A stretch of 64,000 bases of DNA, from positions 32,113,708-32,177,707 of the forward strand of contig LR990039.1 of the NCBI GenBank assembly GCA_905147135.1. Reading direction: 5' to 3'. The position numbers and the translations under genes are program-made. Below, in pieces: positions 60,301-64,000 of this stretch (positions are counted from its first letter, which is position 1; each line of letters starts with the position of its first letter). The notes under the pieces are model-generated. The model was not told the origin of the DNA. It saw only the letters and a list, made by a program, of their open reading frames with translations, and ran no database searches. Source of the stretch: Blastobasis lacticolella (Eukaryota; Arthropoda; Insecta; Lepidoptera; Blastobasidae).

Positions 60301-62150
60301 AAACACTGTGGCTGTGAGCTCATTGCGAGCGAGAAACGTTCTTTCGAACCTACGGATGGACCTCAACAGAGGGTAGTATTGCAGTAGTGGTGAGGAATAG
60401 CCAGCCTGCGGCGGGTGGTGCGATGGTGGAATTATGCCTAATAACCTTATACCTACAGCTTACAAATACCTACCCAAAAACATAACTGGATACAAAACAA
60501 ACTTCAAAACAAAATCAAAACTGGTAAAGTAACCCATACACTCAAACATATATATACCTATAATGCAAATCAGTGGGATACCCCATCACACCCAAACTAT
60601 GTTTTAGGCACCGATGACAATTACCTAAACGGCGGCGGCGGTTTCAACCCGGGCAAGCGCTGCGTCAACATGTGGGACGAGGGATGCGTCAATGGACAGC
60701 TGCCCGGATCAGGTATGGCGTATGCACGGAAGACTTATATATAAACTGACCTCTATTTATATGAAGTCAAACTGACTTCAGTTTATACACAGTGACTTTT
60801 GACCCACCCCGCGGCGCGTGGTGCAATGGCGGAATTGTGCTTAATAAACCTTATACCTACGGCTTACACATACCTACACTCAAACTTAATATCTGGAAAC
60901 AAAACAAAATCCAAACTGGTAACGGAACCCACACACACAAATGGGATACCCCTTCACACCCAGACTATGTTTCAGGCACCGATGACAATTACCTAAACGG
61001 CGGCGGCGGTTTCAACCCGGGCAAGCGCTGCGTCAACATGTGGGACGAGGGATGCGTCAATGGACAGCTGCCCGGATCAGGTACCTTAAAGTTTATCTTA
61101 TTGTTACTCATTGGTACAATACAAGAGCACAAGTGCATGACAACGATATTTTAGCAAACTCATTTTGGCAAATGATGCACCAAATACCCTGTATGTTGCG
61201 GTATTAATTGGATAATTTATTCAACCATACCACTAGTTACTGCTTAGGTATACCAATAGTAACTTGATATGGAGTGTGGTGTAATACCGAATCACAACCA
61301 GGCTATGTTGCTTCAGGCACCGATGATAACTACTTGAACGGCGGCGGCGGTTTCAACCCGGGCAAGCGCTGCGTCAACGTGTGGGACGACGGATGCGTCA
61401 ATGGACAGCTGATCGGATCAGGTATGGCGTATGCACCGAAGACTTATACTCGTATATAAACTAACCATTATTTATATGAAGTCAAACTGACTTCAGTTTA
61501 TACAAAATGACTTTTGACTAGCCCGCGGCGGGTGGTGCAATGGCGGAATTGTGCTTAATAAACCTTATACCTACGGCTTACACATACCTACACAACAACA
61601 TAATATCTCGATACAAAACAAATTTCAAAACGAAATCCAAACTGCTAAAATAACCCACACACACAAATGGGATACCCCTTTACACCCAGACTATGTTTCA
61701 GGCACCGATGACCATTACCTAAACGGCGGCGGCGGTTTCATCCCGGGCAAGCGCTGCGTCAACATGTGGGACGAGGGCTGCGTCAACGGACAGCTGCCCG
61801 GATCAGGTATGGCGGATCACTAACATTTCCTCAGAATCAGTATGTTCCTGAGGTATCCGAGTAATACAGAAGTAGTTACAGTGAGTCTTTAGTGTTAGTC
61901 GGTATCGCGGCCAGCCTTTAGTCAGGCGCCCTTGAAAGTACCTCCTTTACAACTCTTATAGCAATATTCACTTCCGCCCTTAACACTCTCGTGCCACGGC
62001 ATTTTACTGAGCTGCGTGCTAAGCTGAAGATGAATTTACTGTTACTTTCCAGGCCAAGACGACTACTACTTAGGAGGCAACTTCAACCCTGGAAAACGAT
62101 CCCTTCAGGCTCTCATGAACAAAATGCAGAAGCAACACCACGCCATGTAG
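57383..62150 (+). CDS. Secreted multi-copy cysteine-loop peptide precursor (7 exons, 231 aa)
   Basis: Exons: 57383-57461, 59711-59809, 60608-60712, 60976-61080, 61317-61421, 61702-61806, 62053-62150. All internal borders are GT-AG and phase 1, and the total of 696 nt reads through to TAG. Residues 1-16 or 1-21 are a signal peptide (MKSFIVFFCVLALVYC). Then follow five units, each GGFNPGKR (or a variant) plus a cysteine loop, CVNMWDEGCVNGQLPGSG in the consensus. Cysteine pairs are at 43/51, 78/86, 113/121, 148/156 and 183/191. The end is NFNPGKR then SLQALMNKMQKQHHAM. Each GKR is a possible dibasic cleavage and amidation site, so the product could be five cyclic peptides ending in FNP-amide. 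Exons are GC-rich in AT-rich introns. I do not recognise the family: a neuropeptide precursor, an immune polyprotein or a cross-linked structural protein are all possible. The gene model is strong, the function open. Confidence 0.82.
59490..59610 (+). mobile_element. LINE RT fragment in intron 1 of the peptide gene
   Basis: VLSNLCDPKIKLKAQVYK followed by PTLIRQKLGLC resembles the stretch before the conserved tyrosine-gly-ala-glu region of non-LTR RTs. Short and decayed, so the call rests on style. Confidence 0.45.
60125..60245 (-). mobile_element. LINE 3' UTR fragment in intron 2 of the peptide gene
   Basis: GGCGACCTGATGGAAAGTGG, CACCGCCGCCTATGATCATC and ACACCAGGGGCTC belong to the same 3' UTR family as 33830-33930 (minus) and 42720-42840 (plus). 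Its arrival lengthened the intron ahead of the recent cassettes. Confidence 0.55.
60402..61820 (+). repeat. Tandem exon-plus-intron cassettes inside the peptide gene
   Basis: Four exons of exactly 105 nt start at 60608, 60976, 61317 and 61702, so the repeat spacing is 368, 341 and 385 bases. Upstream intron blocks at about 60402, 60810 and 61520 match each other over some 200 bases (all contain CTTATACCTAC and AAATGGGATACCCC-like stretches in whole or part). Blocks after the exons at 60712 and 61421 also match, including TGAAGTCA-AAC-TGACTTCA. The exon at 59711-59809 is an older, shorter version (99 nt). The pattern indicates recent unequal exchange inside the gene. Confidence 0.85.
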
Positions 62151-62290
62151 ATAACTTCAGTATGTCCGTATCTCTTGTACCTTTCAAAATAGTTCTGAAA
62201 TCAGAATGAAAGAGGCAGAAGACATGACAATTAACTTCTAAGCTAAGTCGGTAACTTATTTTTAGTCTCGTCACTGAATTTGTGTGCTCT

Positions 62291-62296
62291 AATAAA
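62291..62296 (+). terminator. Polyadenylation signal of the peptide gene
   Basis: AATAAA 140 bases after the TAG of the terminal exon, followed by T-rich sequence. Confidence 0.6.
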
Positions 62297-62383
62297 TTTT
62301 ATTTTAATTTTATTCTGTTTTTAACATTCCCTTTTCCCCCAATTCTGTAAAGTATGGGAAGATAGGTTTTGCCTAATATTCTA

Positions 62384-62420
62384 TGCGATATCTATTACTT
62401 AGCTAGTAATAGATATCGCA
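62384..62420. repeat. Perfect 16-bp hairpin downstream of the peptide gene
   Basis: TGCGATATCTATTACT (62384-62399) and its exact complement (62405-62420) flank a 5-base loop, TAGCT. Purpose unknown. It lies about 90 bases past the polyadenylation signal. Confidence 0.8.
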
Positions 62421-64000
62421 GGTGAGATCTAAGAGGCTCGCATGCGCCTTTGTAACAACATGCTACGTTAGGGGCTGTCCTAATTGGAAGCGATCGTGTG
62501 ACTATGGTCGTACACCCGTTGTCAACTAGGACAGCGCCTTAAGGTTCAACGGTATGTACTTAGGTTGGGACACAGGTGCCTAAACTTTCCGGTTCGGGCC
62601 TGAAAACTTCTGGAAGGCTCAGAAGCGATGAATTAATATCGCCGAGTCGGACGCGAGAGACAACGGAGTTACTACGACACTACAGTCGAGAAATCACCAT
62701 AAAATCGGCAAGGAAAGGTCTGCTAGAATAGAATGCATATTCTGCTAAGGCGTCGCCGAATGCGAAATAAATTGAAATTAAAAAACGCTCTGCTATAACT
62801 GGGAAGGGCTACGCTGCCACGCGCGGGCAGGGCTAAAGCCAAGAGCGCCACGTATCATGGAAAGCTAGTGCAACGAACTTTTGATCGGCGTCTTGGAGGT
62901 TAGTGGAGTCATCATCATTATCATCATCTTGGCGTATGTCCCGGTTGCGCCCCCGCAAGGCTCTCGCATATTTATACATTTTACTACTAACAATCTCTAC
63001 AAGATAATATAGACAAGAATCTACGCTACGCTGTCGCTTTGGGTAGTTAGTGCAACTCAATAATACACAATTCTGTCTCTAATATTAATTTATTAGAATT
63101 GCAAAACTGTGCTAGCTGCACATAATTTACTTACATAAACAACATATAAAAATATTTGTCAAATATGCAATTATTGTACAAAAGATTGGCAATTATTGCT
63201 ACAATTAGATATAAAATTATTACCTATGATAATATTTAAAATAATCTAAATTTATATTAATCTAATATTATTGGGACAACATTAAGGCAAAGTTATTAGT
63301 TTATAGTAATATCCCCTAGTCCTTGGCAAGTTTTTTAAGTCTCAATGTGAAATAGACACAAATAAATGCCAAACACTTGCAAGCTAAATCCAATATCCTA
63401 AGGGCCGATTTTTCCATCCTTAGATAAAGTTTATCTGCCCGATAAAGTAATACACTGCCAAATTAAAACAAACTATAATCCTTTACAATTATGAAGTAAT
63501 TATACAATTTTATTTTAGTTGCATAATAACTTATCAGACTGATATGTTTTATCTGAGGATTGAACAATCGGCCCTAAATAAGTTAAAATTTATGTAGGTA
63601 TACAAAAAGGCATCATGGTAAAAAATTTGATTGTTACAAAAATACTCCATTTCCTTTCTTTCTGATTTCCTATTGTTCAATTGTTACATTCAGAGGCGGT
63701 GGGTAAAACGCAATGTACTTACACTAACACAGTTGTGACGTACTTAAGGCAAACTTACTTAATTTTAGTCCATAATGATTTCTTGCATCATGTACTTCAC
63801 AATGACAAACAATTGGTCAACAATATTTGCATAATTTTATCACAGTTGAATTTATAACAGATTAAATAAGGGCCGTTTATGATTTAATACCTTATGTTTG
63901 ATATATTATACCAATAACTTTAATAAGCAGTTAAAATGGGTACAATACCTAAAAATCCCTGCTTGACCATTGGCACATACGATAAGAATTTATATGATGC
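62421..64000. other. No gene seen
   Basis: 62471-62538 is a short foldback (GGCTGTCCTAATT against AACTAGGACAGC). The LINE tail at 62905 follows. 63026-64000 is AT-rich without features. Confidence 0.5.
62905..63025 (-). mobile_element. LINE 3' tail fragment
   Basis: The minus strand encodes RALRGRNRDIRQDDD and ends GGGACATACGCCAAGATGAT, the same tail as 12765-12970. Confidence 0.6.

Noticed and set aside
62471..62538. Short foldback with GGACAGC ends
   Set aside because: The arms are only about 12 bases and imperfect; not enough to call an element.
1..64000. CRISPR arrays, bacterial operons, ribosome binding sites
   Set aside because: The window is eukaryotic with spliced genes; nothing of this kind is present.

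Overview
The window looks like nuclear DNA of a moth or butterfly. It is AT-rich, genes are split into short exons with GT-AG introns, and the space between and inside genes is crowded with decayed jockey-like, RTE-like and Penelope-like retroelements and tRNA-derived SINEs. No operons, CRISPR arrays or bacterial features are present. Species and repeat family names cannot be fixed without database searches.

Two kinds of host gene can be supported. The first is a cluster of UDP-glycosyltransferases (UGTs) between about 13.3 and 46.2 kb. UGT-A (plus, 13307-17781) and UGT-B (minus, 23588-28231) are two intact eight-exon genes of 522 codons with identical exon lengths. They lie tail to tail as arms of a large inverted repeat. 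UGT-C (plus, 29243-34733) is a third, truncated copy, closer to B. It is a pseudogene broken by retroelements, one of them a Penelope-like element with a clean 16-bp target duplication. UGT-D (minus, 36865-46171) is a more diverged intact eight-exon UGT of 519 codons. All intact copies have a signal peptide, an N-terminal catalytic histidine, the UGT signature, a C-terminal membrane segment and a dilysine ER-retrieval tail. They are therefore expected to conjugate small lipophilic substrates in the ER lumen.

The second is a peptide precursor gene (plus, 57383-62150), the most novel-looking item. It has a signal-peptide exon, then five small phase-1 exons each encoding an FNPGKR processing site followed by a short cysteine loop, then a terminal exon. 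Four of the five are 35-codon cassettes that are nearly identical, as are parts of their introns. Each GKR could be cut and amidated, giving several copies of a cyclic, C-terminally amidated peptide. I do not recognise the family.

The remainder (1-13 kb, 17.8-23.5 kb, 46-57 kb, 62.3-64 kb) is repeat debris and unassigned sequence. It includes an unassigned exon-like ORF at 49339-49639, a SINE family whose 3' end matches a LINE tail in the same window, a foldback element, and several perfect hairpins.
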